This document shows positions 40,215 through 49,221 of a DNA stretch of 64,000 nt, in pieces. The DNA lies in contig NZ_LOPS01000037.1 in the NCBI RefSeq assembly GCF_001481295.1, positions 1 through 64,000 of the forward strand, read 5' to 3'. The DNA is from Candidatus Methanomethylophilus sp. 1R26. Lineage in GTDB: Archaea > Thermoplasmatota > Thermoplasmata > Methanomassiliicoccales > Methanomethylophilaceae. The notes beneath the pieces were generated by a model. It made no database searches, was not told where the DNA came from, and was given only the letters and a program-made list of their open reading frames with translations. How positions within the stretch are numbered: position 1 is the stretch's first letter; every line of letters starts with the position of its first letter. Made by a program: the position numbers and the translations under genes.

Positions 40215-41024
40215 ATGAGGAAGAACGCCGTGCTTATCGTCGCGGTGATAGCGATCATCGCCGCCGTGGTCGGGATCAAGGTGGCGGTGGATGAAGCGTC
40301 GGGCGTGAGCCCGCCCTTCACCGTTGTCGATTCGCAGTCGATGCAGCATTCCCACGATTCGGAAGTGGGGATAATCGATACCGGGGACATGATACTGCTC
40401 AGGGACACTTCCAAGCATGAGCCGGTCACGTACGTCGAGGGATATGCATCTGGCTACAGGATGTTCGGGGAGTACGGGGACGTGATCATCTATGAGAGGA
40501 CTAACCAGAACCAGGTCATCCATCGTGCGATCCTCTACCTGGAATCTAACGGCGACGGCACATTCTCCGGAAGGGGGCTGGAATATTACACGGATGCAGA
40601 CGGGAATCCTCTGTGGTACTGCGACGGCAGCACCGATTCGTCGAAACTGTCCGGCATACTGTCCCTGTACGACGTCGGGTACGGCGGGAAGACCGCAGAG
40701 ATCAACCTCTCGAGACTCTCGGGCAGCGGATATCTCACCATGGGGGACAATGCCGATACGAACACGAACTTCGATCAGGCCTTGGGGATCGTCTCCGGCC
40801 TGGTGACGGAAGACTCCATAAAGGCAACCGCATGGATGGAGCTCCCTTGGGCCGGGTCCGTGAAGCTGATCATGAACGGCAACGACAGCGCGCTGAACTC
40901 CTGGGCCCCCAGCAGCATCTGGTACCTGATCTCGGCCGTGACGACCGTTTTCCTGTCTGTCATCGGCGTCGGTTTCGCCCTCGATACGCTGCATCTGAGG
41001 AAGGCCGTGAAAGGCGGGCACTGA
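40215..41024 (+). CDS. Archaeal signal peptidase I-like protein
   Basis: The 269-residue membrane protease (S26B type) has an N-terminal membrane segment (VLIVAVIAIIAAVVGI), catalytic Ser in VVDSQSMQHS, His in NQVIHRAILY and Asp in LTMGDNADTN. A second membrane segment lies near the C-terminus (about 235-258). It removes signal peptides at the outer face of the membrane. Between the conserved boxes there is a long insertion. Stop TGA lies 14 bases before the first origin box. Confidence 0.88.
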   Translation: MRKNAVLIVAVIAIIAAVVGIKVAVDEASGVSPPFTVVDSQSMQHSHDSEVGIIDTGDMILLRDTSKHEPVTYVEGYASGYRMFGEYGDVIIYERTNQNQVIHRAILYLESNGDGTFSGRGLEYYTDADGNPLWYCDGSTDSSKLSGILSLYDVGYGGKTAEINLSRLSGSGYLTMGDNADTNTNFDQALGIVSGLVTEDSIKATAWMELPWAGSVKLIMNGNDSALNSWAPSSIWYLISAVTTVFLSVIGVGFALDTLHLRKAVKGGH

Positions 41025-41040
41025 TGCCGGGCGGCGGCAC

Positions 41041-41065
41041 CCCCACCCCATCATTTCCACTGGAA
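41041..41065 (-). promoter_or_regulatory. Origin recognition box ORB1
   Basis: Read on the minus strand, TTCCAGTGGAAATGATGGGG plus more G residues matches the archaeal ORB pattern: a dyad TTCCA-x-TGGAA followed by the G-string. It shares its core with two larger copies around orc1. Confidence 0.75.
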
Positions 41066-41108
41066 CTCGCAGGAACGATATGCTGGGAAAACGGGACCTA
41101 GCACCCAT

Positions 41109-41153
41109 ACCCCCACCCCTTCATTTCCACTGGAAACTGAAAAAGGATATGGG
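41109..41153 (-). repeat. Origin recognition box ORB2, 45-bp inverted copy of ORB3
   Basis: The core at 41111-41136 reads TTTCCAGTGGAAATGAAGGG plus further G on the minus strand. The surrounding 45 bp is repeated exactly in opposite orientation at 42844-42888. It lies about 35 bases after the orc1 stop. Confidence 0.85.
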
Positions 41154-41187
41154 GGTGGAAAAAGGTTTTGAGAACTCCGAGAACCGA

Positions 41188-42450
41188 TCAGGAATCGACG
41201 TTGAACTGCGTCTGCTTCCCTTTCCTGAAGGCATTGAAATTGGTGTTATTGAAGATCTCGTCCCTCTCGAGGATGTCCACGATGTTCTCGGAGACCTTCT
41301 CGATCTCCTTGGTCCTGCCCTGACGGCCGAACGATTTGACCCTGGCGGTTATGATGCCGAGCATATCGAGCTCTGAGATGAAATTGGCGACCATCCTCTG
41401 GGTCAGCACGTTGTATCCCATGGCGGAGCTGATCTTGACATAGGTCGAGTAGACGTTCCCGGTGGTGACGCTGCCGCTATCTGATCCGGATTCTGTCTTG
41501 ATGATGCTCATCAGGACCAATTTCGACTGCTCGGTGAGGTTCTTGACCACTTCATAGACAGCATCGAGCTCGAGCTTCTGCCTTGCGTAATCGACATGGG
41601 CGGTGGTCACCTTGAGATCGTCGTTCCTCTCGGCGGCATCGGCGGAGACACGGAGGACGTCGAGGGCCTTCCTCGCATCTCCCGAGGCCTGCGCGGCGAT
41701 GGCGGCGCAGTAAGGTATGACGGCCTCGTCGAGCGCGTCAGGATAGAAAGCGTATTTCGCCCTGTCGCGGAGGATATCGATGAGCTGCTCCGGAGTGTAG
41801 GGGGGGAAGACGATCTTCTCCTCTCCGAGCCTGCTGCGGATCTTCGGAGTTAGCATCTTCTCGGCGAACATCGAGTTGTTGGTGATGCCGATGATCGATA
41901 CCCTCGATTTCTTCAGCATCTCGTTGATCGTCGTCAGGTAGTAGAAGATGTCGTCGCCGTTCTTCCTGAACGACATATCGATCTCGTCGAGGACGATGAG
42001 GAAGATCTTGTCCTCTTCGTCGATGTAGACGGAGAGCTCGTTGAATATCTTCTCGAGCGACCATCCGGTGAACGGGATCTTCCTGTTCGGGTCGGTGATG
42101 ATCTGGTTGGCGATGTTGTAGAGTATGGAGTAGGGAGTGTCGACGACTTCGCAGTTGACATAGATGCTCCTGCAGTTGTTCCCCTTGTCCGCTTTCTCCA
42201 GTTCTTTGCCGATATATTTCACGACCGCAGTTTTCCCGGTCCCGGTCTGGCCGATGATGAGGATGTTCGAAGGTTTGTTCCTGCCGAGCGAAGGTGCGAT
42301 GATGTCGACGATCTCTCCGATCTCATTATCCCTGTGGAGAAGCTGGTCCGGAAGATACTCTTTGTCGAGGATCTTCCTGTCCTTGATCAGCCTGTTCTTC
42401 TTCTCAAGATACTTTTTGAAAAGCGAATCTGCCGTCACTCGAAAATCCAC
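41188..42450 (-). CDS. cdc6: Replication initiator Orc1/Cdc6
   Basis: Orc1/Cdc6 binds ORB elements, opens the origin and loads MCM. The 420-residue protein has Walker A IIGQTGTGKTAVVKYIG (about 64-80), Walker B IFLIVLDEIDM, sensor 1 SIIGITNNSMF, and a C-terminal winged helix (about 320-420). The ORF starts with GTG 42450; a second GTG at 42438 is possible. A TTTCCCGTGGAA dyad lies directly upstream. Inverted ORBs stand on both sides of the gene. Confidence 0.96.
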   Translation of the reverse strand: MDFRVTADSLFKKYLEKKNRLIKDRKILDKEYLPDQLLHRDNEIGEIVDIIAPSLGRNKPSNILIIGQTGTGKTAVVKYIGKELEKADKGNNCRSIYVNCEVVDTPYSILYNIANQIITDPNRKIPFTGWSLEKIFNELSVYIDEEDKIFLIVLDEIDMSFRKNGDDIFYYLTTINEMLKKSRVSIIGITNNSMFAEKMLTPKIRSRLGEEKIVFPPYTPEQLIDILRDRAKYAFYPDALDEAVIPYCAAIAAQASGDARKALDVLRVSADAAERNDDLKVTTAHVDYARQKLELDAVYEVVKNLTEQSKLVLMSIIKTESGSDSGSVTTGNVYSTYVKISSAMGYNVLTQRMVANFISELDMLGIITARVKSFGRQGRTKEIEKVSENIVDILERDEIFNNTNFNAFRKGKQTQFNVDS

Positions 42451-42452
42451 CC

Positions 42453-42464
42453 TTTCCCGTGGAA
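42453..42464. promoter_or_regulatory. Possible mini-ORB at the orc1 start
   Basis: TTTCCCGTGGAA differs by one base from the dyad of the full ORBs but lacks the G-string. It may allow Orc1 to act on its own promoter. Confidence 0.35.
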
Positions 42465-42595
42465 CCCTTTACTTCGGGTCGAAGATATAAGGATTGTTTT
42501 TCCCAACCGCCGGCAGGTTATTTTCGCCGTTCCTTCAGATGAACGATTTTATAATGGGAAGGGTATAATCGCCCGTCTGACAGGAGACTTCCAAA

Positions 42596-42682
42596 ATGAA
42601 AGGCTACCTCACCATCGTCGGCTGCATCGCGGCCGTCTGCGTCGCCATCGTCTGCTTCTGGGCGATCGGCGAGTTCATGTGA
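42596..42682 (+). CDS. 28-aa membrane peptide inside the origin region
   Basis: ATG 42596 has CAGGAGA six bases upstream and TATA-like ATTTTATAATGG about 50 bases upstream. The product is one hydrophobic helix (YLTIVGCIAAVCVAIVCFWA) with a short polar end, stop TGA. It lies between orc1 and ORB3. Its size makes it uncertain. The following 42683-42843 is pyrimidine-rich with no gene seen. Confidence 0.45.
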   Translation: MKGYLTIVGCIAAVCVAIVCFWAIGEFM

Positions 42683-42843
42683 AACAATTTCATCTGACGC
42701 GCGGCCGTACGCCGGCGTCCTTTCTCTCTTTCGGCTTTTCAGCCGTTCGGCTGACAGCTTTTCATCATCGATCTTCATCATCATCGCTCGGGCAGGCATT
42801 CCGCCGCCTGTTTTCGCAGTTCCGCAGAGGCTGTTTTTTCACA

Positions 42844-42888
42844 CCCATATCCTTTTTCAGTTTCCAGTGGAAATGAAGGGGTGGGGGT
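42844..42888 (+). repeat. Origin recognition box ORB3
   Basis: TTTCCAGTGGAAATGAAGGG plus G-string (42861-42886) on the plus strand. The 45-bp stretch is the exact inverted copy of 41109-41153. The two boxes point away from each other across orc1. Confidence 0.85.
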
Positions 42889-42944
42889 GTTCCGCTGCAT
42901 GCAGCATGCTGCTCTCAAGAACCCCTGCCGATTATCTGCTATAG

Positions 42945-43250
42945 ATGAACATCCTGAGGGACAGATATTTCCTGATCTGCGTGGCGGCGGCCTTCATCCT
43001 CATTGCATCTTCGTTCTTCTGGGACAGCGGAGAAGGAGAGGGCGGGGTCGCAGGAATAGCCAGGGATGTGAAGGAGACGGAAAACGGGTTCGTCTTCTCC
43101 CTCGAGGATGCTTCCGGGGAGGAGACGAGATGCTTTTTCAAAGACCGCCCGGAACCGGGCGCGGCCTACAGGGCCGAAGGGAGCCTGTCGGACGACGGGA
43201 CGATGCTCTTCGTCAGCTCGCTGGAGCTCCTGCTTCCGGCGCGGGAATGA
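42945..43250 (+). CDS. Small membrane-anchored protein with OB-like domain
   Basis: This 101-residue protein has an N-terminal membrane anchor (YFLICVAAAFILIASSFFW). The rest looks like a short five-stranded OB fold (VAGIARDVKETENGFVFSLE, AYRAEGSLSDDGTMLFVSSL). The fold reading is by pattern only. It is followed 32 bases later by tiaS. Confidence 0.65.
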   Translation: MNILRDRYFLICVAAAFILIASSFFWDSGEGEGGVAGIARDVKETENGFVFSLEDASGEETRCFFKDRPEPGAAYRAEGSLSDDGTMLFVSSLELLLPARE

Positions 43251-43282
43251 TTTAAACATCCCCTGCCGATAGCGGAGCGATC

Positions 43283-44623
43283 ATGTTCGTAGCTGCGGAC
43301 GATACCGATTCGATGAGGGGCAACTGCACCACATATCTCGCGACCGAGATCATCCGCGTACTGGTCTACGAAGATGGGCTGGACCTCATCGGCTACCCGA
43401 GGCTGGTCCGCCTCAACCCGGCCATCCCTTGGAAGACCCGCGGCAACGGCGCCCTCGTCATGCGTTTCGGGAAAGGGACCGGGAAGTAGACGTTCATCGG
43501 GAACATCGAAGGCAGGGAGCTTTATTGCTGTGAGTCCCAGACGGAATGGGAGCCGGACCCTGAGGCCCTCGCCGGACGCATCCGTCCCATAGTGGAGGAA
43601 TACCACGATCCGGTCGATTCCGATCCGGGGATCGTCATAAGCCGCGTCTGCCCGGACCCGTCCTTCTACCGGCGGGGCGTGACCCGCGTCATGAAGCGCT
43701 CCGATATCGAAGCGGAGATAGAGCGCATCGGCGCCGCGAAGATCGAGCTCGGCTGCGGGCGCGGGATCATAGGGTGCGTCTGCGGCATGGCCTGGGTCCC
43801 TGAGGACCACACCTACGAGCTCCTGTCGTACCGTCCCCGTTCCAGGTGGGGGACGGAGAGGATCTTCGATCCCTCCACCGTGGCGCGCGCGGAGCATGAG
43901 ATCCCAACCTCCTTCAACAGCTGGGACGACCGTCTGGCACAGTGCGCAATGGTCCCCGGGACCCCCTGCCCGGTCATGTACGGATTCCGCGGCGACGTGC
44001 CGGAGGACCTCATCCGCGGGCATGATATCATCAAGACCGAGCCTCAGAGCAGATGGGTCATATTCGAGAGCAACCAGGGCACGGACGACCATATCATCCG
44101 CAGTTTCACGCCGGAGGAGTTCATCCCGAACAGCTCCTACCTCATCCGCGGGACGGTCGTGTCCGAGCAGAGGATCCGCGGCGGCCACACCTTCCTCTCA
44201 ATCGATACCGAATGCGGGAGGGTGGTCTGTGCGGCCTACGAGCCCTCCGGTCCTTTCCGCTATCTCCTCGACTGGCTCGACCCGGGGGACACCGTGGAGG
44301 TCATGGGGGAGCTCAGGGACAGCCCGAGGACCCTGAACCTCGAGAAGGTGCATGTGATCTCCCTCGTGGATGAATGGGAGAAGGTCTCCAACCCCGTATG
44401 CCCGAACTGCGGAACCACGATGTCGTCCGCCGGCAGGGGCAAAGGCTACCGCTGCCGCAAATGCGGGGCCCAGGCGGCGCAGGCCGTCATGAGGAGGAAG
44501 GCCCGCCCGGTGGTCTCGGGATGGTACGAGCCCCCCACGGAGGCCCGCAGGCATCTTTCCAAGCCCCTCAAGCGCATGGGAGAGGTACAGCCCGTGGAAT
44601 TCGTCGATTGCCGTAATCACTGA
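43283..44623 (+). CDS. tiaS: tRNA(Ile2) 2-agmatinylcytidine synthetase TiaS with in-frame TAG
   Basis: TiaS attaches agmatine to C34 of tRNA(Ile2) so that AUA is read. The start FVAADDTDSMRGNCTTYLAT and IPWKTRGNGALVM are family motifs. The catalytic region (GCGRGIIGCVCGMAW), OB fold (YLIRGTVVSEQRIRGGHTFL) and C-terminal zinc ribbon (CPNCGTTMSSAGRGKGYRCR then KCG) follow, with the closing ARRHLSKPL. Codon 69 (43487-43489) is TAG and the frame continues unchanged to TGA 44621. TiaS is essential, so readthrough as pyrrolysine is the leading explanation. A base error is the alternative. Full length is 446 residues. Confidence 0.9.
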
Positions 44624-44685
44624 ACGGCATCGTTATATACTGATGAATGGGAATCTGCCATCGCTATACACGGAAGGGACATTCC

Positions 44686-45863
44686 ATGGATGAAGCAGTA
44701 ATCATAAGCGCATGCAGGACCGCAGTCGGAAAGTACGGCAAGACGCTCAGCGGGATCAAAGCGACCGATCTCGGGGCCCATTGCGTGAAAGAGGCCGTCA
44801 GGAGGGCCGGTATCGAGGCCTCCGACGTCCAGGAATGCATAATGGGGAACGTCCTGTCCGCAGGTCTGGGACAGAACCCCGCGAGGCAGGCCGCCGTCGC
44901 GCCGGGCTCCCTGTGGAGATCGGGTCGTTCACCGTCAACGCCGTCTGCGGATCGGCCCTCAAGGCCGTGATGCTCGCCGCCGATGCCATCAAAGCAGGCG
45001 AGTACGAGTGCATCGCGGCAGGCGGCATGGAGAGCATGTCCAATGCCCCGTACCTGCTCACCGGCGCCCGCTGGGGATACAGGATGAACGACCAGACCGT
45101 CGTCGACTCGATGGTCCACGACGGGCTCTGGGACATCTTCAACAACCAGCACATGGGATTCACCGGCGAGATCGTCGCCGAGAGGTTCAACGTCACCAGG
45201 GAGGATGCCGACCAGCTCTCCGTCGACAGCCACAGGAAGGCCCATGAGGCGCAGGTCTCCGGGAAGTTCGACAAGGAGATCGTCCCCTTCACCATCCACA
45301 GCAAGAAAGGGGACATCGTGTTCGACAAGGACGAGGGCATCAGGCCCGACTCCACCCTCGAGTCCCTCGGGAAGCTCAAGCCCGTGTTCAAGAAGGACGG
45401 CATCGTGACCGCGGGGAACTCCTCGCAGCTCTCCGACGGCGGGTCCGCCGTCATCGTCGCCTCCAGGAAATGGGCGGAGGAGCACGGTATCAAGCCGATG
45501 GCCTCCATCGTCGCCTACGGCGAGAGGGGAGTCCTCCCCGAGAGGATCATGGAGGCCCCCATACCGACGACCCAGTACGTCCTGAAGAAGGCCGGCATGA
45601 CCATCGACGACATCGGGCTCTTCGAGCACAACGAGGCCTTCGCGTCCGCTTCCTGCGCCGTGAAGAAGACCCTCAACGTGCCGGACGAGATCTTCAACGT
45701 CAACGGCGGCGCCGTGGCCCTCGGCCACCCCATCGGGTGCTCCGGGACCAGGGTGCTGACCACCCTGCTCTACGCCATGCAGGACAGGCAGAAGGACACC
45801 GGCCTCGCCACCCTCTGCTACGGCGGCGGCAACGCTGTATCCATGATCGTCCGCAGGGAGTGA
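44686..45863 (+). CDS. Thiolase (acetyl-CoA acetyltransferase family; one frameshift)
   Basis: The enzyme joins two acyl-CoA, or cleaves the product; in archaea acetoacetyl-CoA formation starts the mevalonate route. Active-site residues are Cys in [11 protein letters not shown], His in [10 protein letters not shown], and the HPIGCSGTR loop. [20 protein letters not shown] opens the protein. One missing G near 44905 breaks the frame before [14 protein letters not shown]. Repaired length is about 392 residues. Neighbours are not in the mevalonate pathway, so the physiological direction is unclear. Confidence 0.9.
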
Positions 45864-45874
45864 AACCCGATCGA

Positions 45875-45900
45875 GCGGGGGCGCGCGGATACGCCCCCGC
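45875..45900 (+). terminator. Terminator of the thiolase gene
   Basis: GCGGGGGCG and CGCCCCCGC arms form a perfect 9-bp stem with an eight-base loop 10 bases after the stop. Confidence 0.6.
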
Positions 45901-46005
45901 ATGTGCCAGCAGGGCGAGTTTCCATCCATCCGGCCGGGGGTTTCCCTGCTGCGGCGCATCTGAGCACTGCAAATGATTTTACCCCCGGCCGACGATACGC
46001 CCGGC

Positions 46006-47231
46006 ATGCAGCTGAGCGAGATCCTGGAGCGCATCGACGCATCGAAGGATGAGATCGCCGATATCATGGTCTCGATGGTGTCCATCCCCTCCATATCCCC
46101 CGAGGACGGAGGGGAGGGAGAATCGCGCGCGCCGATTACCTGATGACCCTTCTGAAGGGCTTCGATTCCGTGGAGAGGGTGGACGTCCCCTTCGGCCCGT
46201 CCGGCATACCCCGCTCTAATATCCTGGCGAAGAAGAACGGCAGGGTGAAAGGAACCGTCTGGCTCATTGCCCACATCGACACTGTGCCGGCCGGCGACCT
46301 GAAAGCATGGGAGACCGACCCGTTCAAAGGGGTCCGCAAGGGGGATCGCGTCTACGGGCGCGGCACCGAGGATAACGGCCAGTCCGTGATCTCGTCCCTT
46401 TTCGCCACCAAGTTCATCGAGAAGGGCACTCTCGACGGCCACTCGATAGGGATCGCGTGGGTCGCCGATGAGGAGATGGCCAGCGAATACGGGTGCGTCT
46501 GGCTCATCGAACACGGCTACTTCTCGCCCGACGACATCTTCCTGGTCCCGGACTGGGGGAGCCCTAACGGGAGCATGATCGAGGTCAATGAGAAGAACGT
46601 CCTCTGGCTAAAGTTCGATGTCATCGGGAAGTCCGTCCACGCGTCCACCCCCCAGAAGGGGGTCAATGCCTTCGCCGCAGGCGCAGAGCTGATACATGAG
46701 CTCCGCAGGGATTTCACCGAGAAGTACGGGAAGAGCGACCCGATGTTCATCCCCCCTGTATCCACCTTCGAGCCCACCAAAGCGGACTCGACCGTCCTGA
46801 ACGTCAACACCATCCCCGGCGTATGGTCGTTCTGCATGGACTGCAGGATGCTCACCGATTTCTCCGCGGACACCGTGAAGGCGGAGGCGGAGAGGGTCGC
46901 GGCCGATACGGCCGCCCGCACCGGCGCCGAGATCAGGGTGACCGAGCTCGTGAGGCACGTTTCCGGCGGGGCCTCCTCTACAGAGACCCAGGCGTACAAA
47001 GCGCTGTCCGATGCCGTCCTGTCGGTCACGGGAACGAGGCCGAAGGCCGTCGGGGTCGGAGGCGGGACCTGCGCCAACTTCTTCAGGCTCAGGGGGTACA
47101 ACGCTTATGTTTGGCAGTGCGGCGGCGGGACACTCCACGGGCCAAACGAGTATGTGGAGCTCAGCAACCTCATCACCGATGCCAAAGTGTTCGCGACGCT
47201 GTTCTACAGCATCTGCGTGAAGAACTGCTGA
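46006..47231 (+). CDS. M20 family peptidase/deacylase (ArgE/DapE-like; one frameshift)
   Basis: A zinc hydrolase cutting an amide bond of a small molecule or dipeptide. Metal and catalytic motifs are WLIAHIDTVPAGD, YGRGTEDNGQS and VADEEMASEYG, with a dimerisation domain in the middle and GGGTLHGPNEYV near the end. The N-terminus (MQLSEILERIDASKDEIADI) is joined after restoring one G near 46105. Repaired length is about 408 residues. Substrate unknown. Confidence 0.88.
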
Positions 47232-47245
47232 TCTGCAGAAAAATC

Positions 47246-47265
47246 CGGCGGCCCTGAGGGGCCGC
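47246..47265 (-). terminator. Terminator of the ftsY operon
   Basis: GGCGGCCC and GGGCCGCC arms with a four-base loop, followed on the minus strand by GGATTTTTCTG. Confidence 0.7.
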
Positions 47266-47275
47266 CCCTGGGGGA

Positions 47276-48427
47276 TCATTCATCCGAGGATTCGAAAAGT
47301 CTCCGGAGCATCCAATCGGCATCGAACTTCTCGATGTCGTCATACTCCTGGCCGTCGCAGACGAAGGCGATCGGCTTGCCGATGGTCTTCGCGATGGAAA
47401 GCGCTGCGCCGCCTTTGGCATCGGTGTCGATCTTCGTGAGGATGATCGCGTCGACCCCTATGGCCTCATCGAAGACCTTGGCCTGCTCGATCGCGTCATT
47501 GCCGGCGAGGGCATCGCCGACGAAGACCTTCAGGTCGGGCTTGGCGATCTTCGCTATCTTCTTCATCTCGGCGATGAGGTTGCTGTTGGTCTGCATCCTT
47601 CCGGCCGTGTCGATGAGGACGACGTCCCTCATCTTGGACTTGGCATGCTCGATGGCATCGTAGGCGACGGATGCAGGGTCGGCCTCCTGCTGGGACTTCA
47701 CTATCTTGACGCCGAGCCGGTCGGCGTGTATCGAGAGCTGCTCGATCGCTCCGGCCCTGAACGTGTCGCAGGCCGCGAGCACGACGCTCTTGCCCTCTTT
47801 CTTCAGGCGGTTCGCGATCTTCGCGATGGCGGTGGTCTTCCCGGTACCGTTTATGCCGACGAACATGATGACGGTCGGCTTGCTCTCGGCCTGCTTCTTC
47901 TCGAGCCAGGCGTCGAAATCGAACTGGTTGACCTTCAGGACGTCCGACACGGCCTCCCTGACGGCGATCTCCACGACCTGCTCAAGAGAGTACTCTCTGC
48001 TGTACTTCTTCCCGGTCAGGTTGTTCCTCACGCCGATGATGATCTCCTGGACGACGTCGTAGGCGACGTCCGACTCGAGGAGGGTGACCTCGAGTTCGTC
48101 GAGGATGTCGTCCATCGGGTCGTCCTTGATCTTCTTCGCCAGGAAGGAGTCGCTGAGCATGTCGGAAGCGCGTCCGCTCTTCCTCTCTTTCTTAGAAATG
48201 TCGCCGTGCTCTTTGGCCGGTGCCGCAGGAGCCTTGATGTGCTCCTCGCGGGAAGCAGTTTCGGGTGCCGGGGCTGCGGGCGCAGGGGATGCCGGAGGGG
48301 CCGGAGCGGTTTCCGGCTTCTCCTCAACGGGCTTCTCGGGCGCGGGTTCCTCGTATACGGTTTCTTCCTTCAGGTCCTTGCCTTTGCTGAAGATGCTCTT
48401 GAGCTTGGACTTGAGGGAATCGAACAT
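47276..48427 (-). CDS. ftsY: Signal recognition particle receptor FtsY
   Basis: The 383-residue SRP receptor docks ribosome-SRP complexes at the membrane. A charged, Pro/Ala/Glu-rich A-region (1 to about 85) precedes the NG GTPase domain: G1 FVGINGTGKTTAIAK, DTFRAGA, IDTAGRMQTN and LTKIDTDAKGG. It is last in an operon rpl18a-pfdA-ftsY, a common archaeal arrangement. Confidence 0.97.
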   Translation of the reverse strand: MFDSLKSKLKSIFSKGKDLKEETVYEEPAPEKPVEEKPETAPAPPASPAPAAPAPETASREEHIKAPAAPAKEHGDISKKERKSGRASDMLSDSFLAKKIKDDPMDDILDELEVTLLESDVAYDVVQEIIIGVRNNLTGKKYSREYSLEQVVEIAVREAVSDVLKVNQFDFDAWLEKKQAESKPTVIMFVGINGTGKTTAIAKIANRLKKEGKSVVLAACDTFRAGAIEQLSIHADRLGVKIVKSQQEADPASVAYDAIEHAKSKMRDVVLIDTAGRMQTNSNLIAEMKKIAKIAKPDLKVFVGDALAGNDAIEQAKVFDEAIGVDAIILTKIDTDAKGGAALSIAKTIGKPIAFVCDGQEYDDIEKFDADWMLRRLFESSDE

Positions 48428-48433
48428 GATGGA

Positions 48434-48871
48434 TCACTGCTGCGGCGCGCCCTGCTGCAGCCTTCTCCTGCGGTACTCGTCCTGGACCTCGGCGGCCAGC
48501 TGCTCCGTGTACTGCTGGACTTCCTGCATGGCGGCGAGCGCTTTCTCGAGGGCGTCCTGGACCTCGGCGCCGCTGCGCATGAGGTACTCCTTGGTGTCCT
48601 CGAAGCTCTTCTCGACGGAAACGCGGTTGCCGATGCCGACGACCGCGGATTTCCTGCCGGTTACTTTGACGGAAACGAACGAGGACGCTCCGATGGGGAT
48701 CATGATCTCATCGCCCTCCTTCGCTTTGGACAGGGCGTCGATGGTCCTTACCGCTCTGATGTTGTCATCGCGGGAGGACTGAAGGATCCTGATCTGGCGG
48801 GTGATGGCCTCGAGCTGCTGGTTGTAGCTGTCGAGCGTCCTGGCCGCCTCGCGGAGCTCCTCGTCGTTCAT
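48434..48871 (-). CDS. pfdA: Prefoldin alpha subunit
   Basis: The 145-residue subunit pairs with beta subunits in the jellyfish-shaped chaperone. Two coiled-coil arms surround beta hairpins (EIMIPIGASSFVSVKVTGRK). The start ATG 48871 slightly follows the LX stop, and a GTG nine bases upstream is possible. Confidence 0.93.
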   Translation of the reverse strand: MNDEELREAARTLDSYNQQLEAITRQIRILQSSRDDNIRAVRTIDALSKAKEGDEIMIPIGASSFVSVKVTGRKSAVVGIGNRVSVEKSFEDTKEYLMRSGAEVQDALEKALAAMQEVQQYTEQLAAEVQDEYRRRRLQQGAPQQ

Positions 48872-48872
48872 C

Positions 48873-49097
48873 TCATGCACCGATCTGGTACTTCACGACG
48901 TGGCTCTGGACCTGGTCGGCGGGGATCTCCTCGACCTTGTCGATCTTGATCTGCCACCTCTTCATCTTGTGCTTGGAGCCGATGGTGGAGAGGGCCTTCT
49001 CCCTGACTGCTGCTTCGTCGTCTGCGGCCATCTCGATGGAGAAGGGCTGCTCTTTCCTGGGGTCCGCGAAAGAACCGGTCACGAGGAATGCTTTCAT
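48873..49097 (-). CDS. rpl18a: Ribosomal protein L18Ae/LX
   Basis: This 74-residue archaeal large-subunit protein starts MKAFLVTGSFADPRKEQPFS and contains STIGSKHKMKRWQIKIDKVE, typical of LX. It opens the rpl18a-pfdA-ftsY operon. Confidence 0.94.
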   Translation of the reverse strand: MKAFLVTGSFADPRKEQPFSIEMAADDEAAVREKALSTIGSKHKMKRWQIKIDKVEEIPADQVQSHVVKYQIGA

Positions 49098-49116
49098 GAT
49101 ATTACCTGCCGTGCCC

Positions 49117-49141
49117 AACCTTTATTCTATAAATAAAGGTT
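49117..49141 (-). promoter_or_regulatory. TATA box inside a 10-bp inverted repeat, LX operon promoter
   Basis: AACCTTTATT and AATAAAGGTT arms flank CTATA. The minus-strand TATA lies 20-40 bases upstream of the LX start. The symmetry could be an operator or could permit weak bidirectional firing. Confidence 0.55.
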
Positions 49142-49221
49142 TGGAGGGCATGCAGCGGAGGCTGCTGAAAGGCCGCCTGCCGCCCGGTCCGCAGGGAGTT
49201 TTCAAAGTCGTGTTAACCCGG

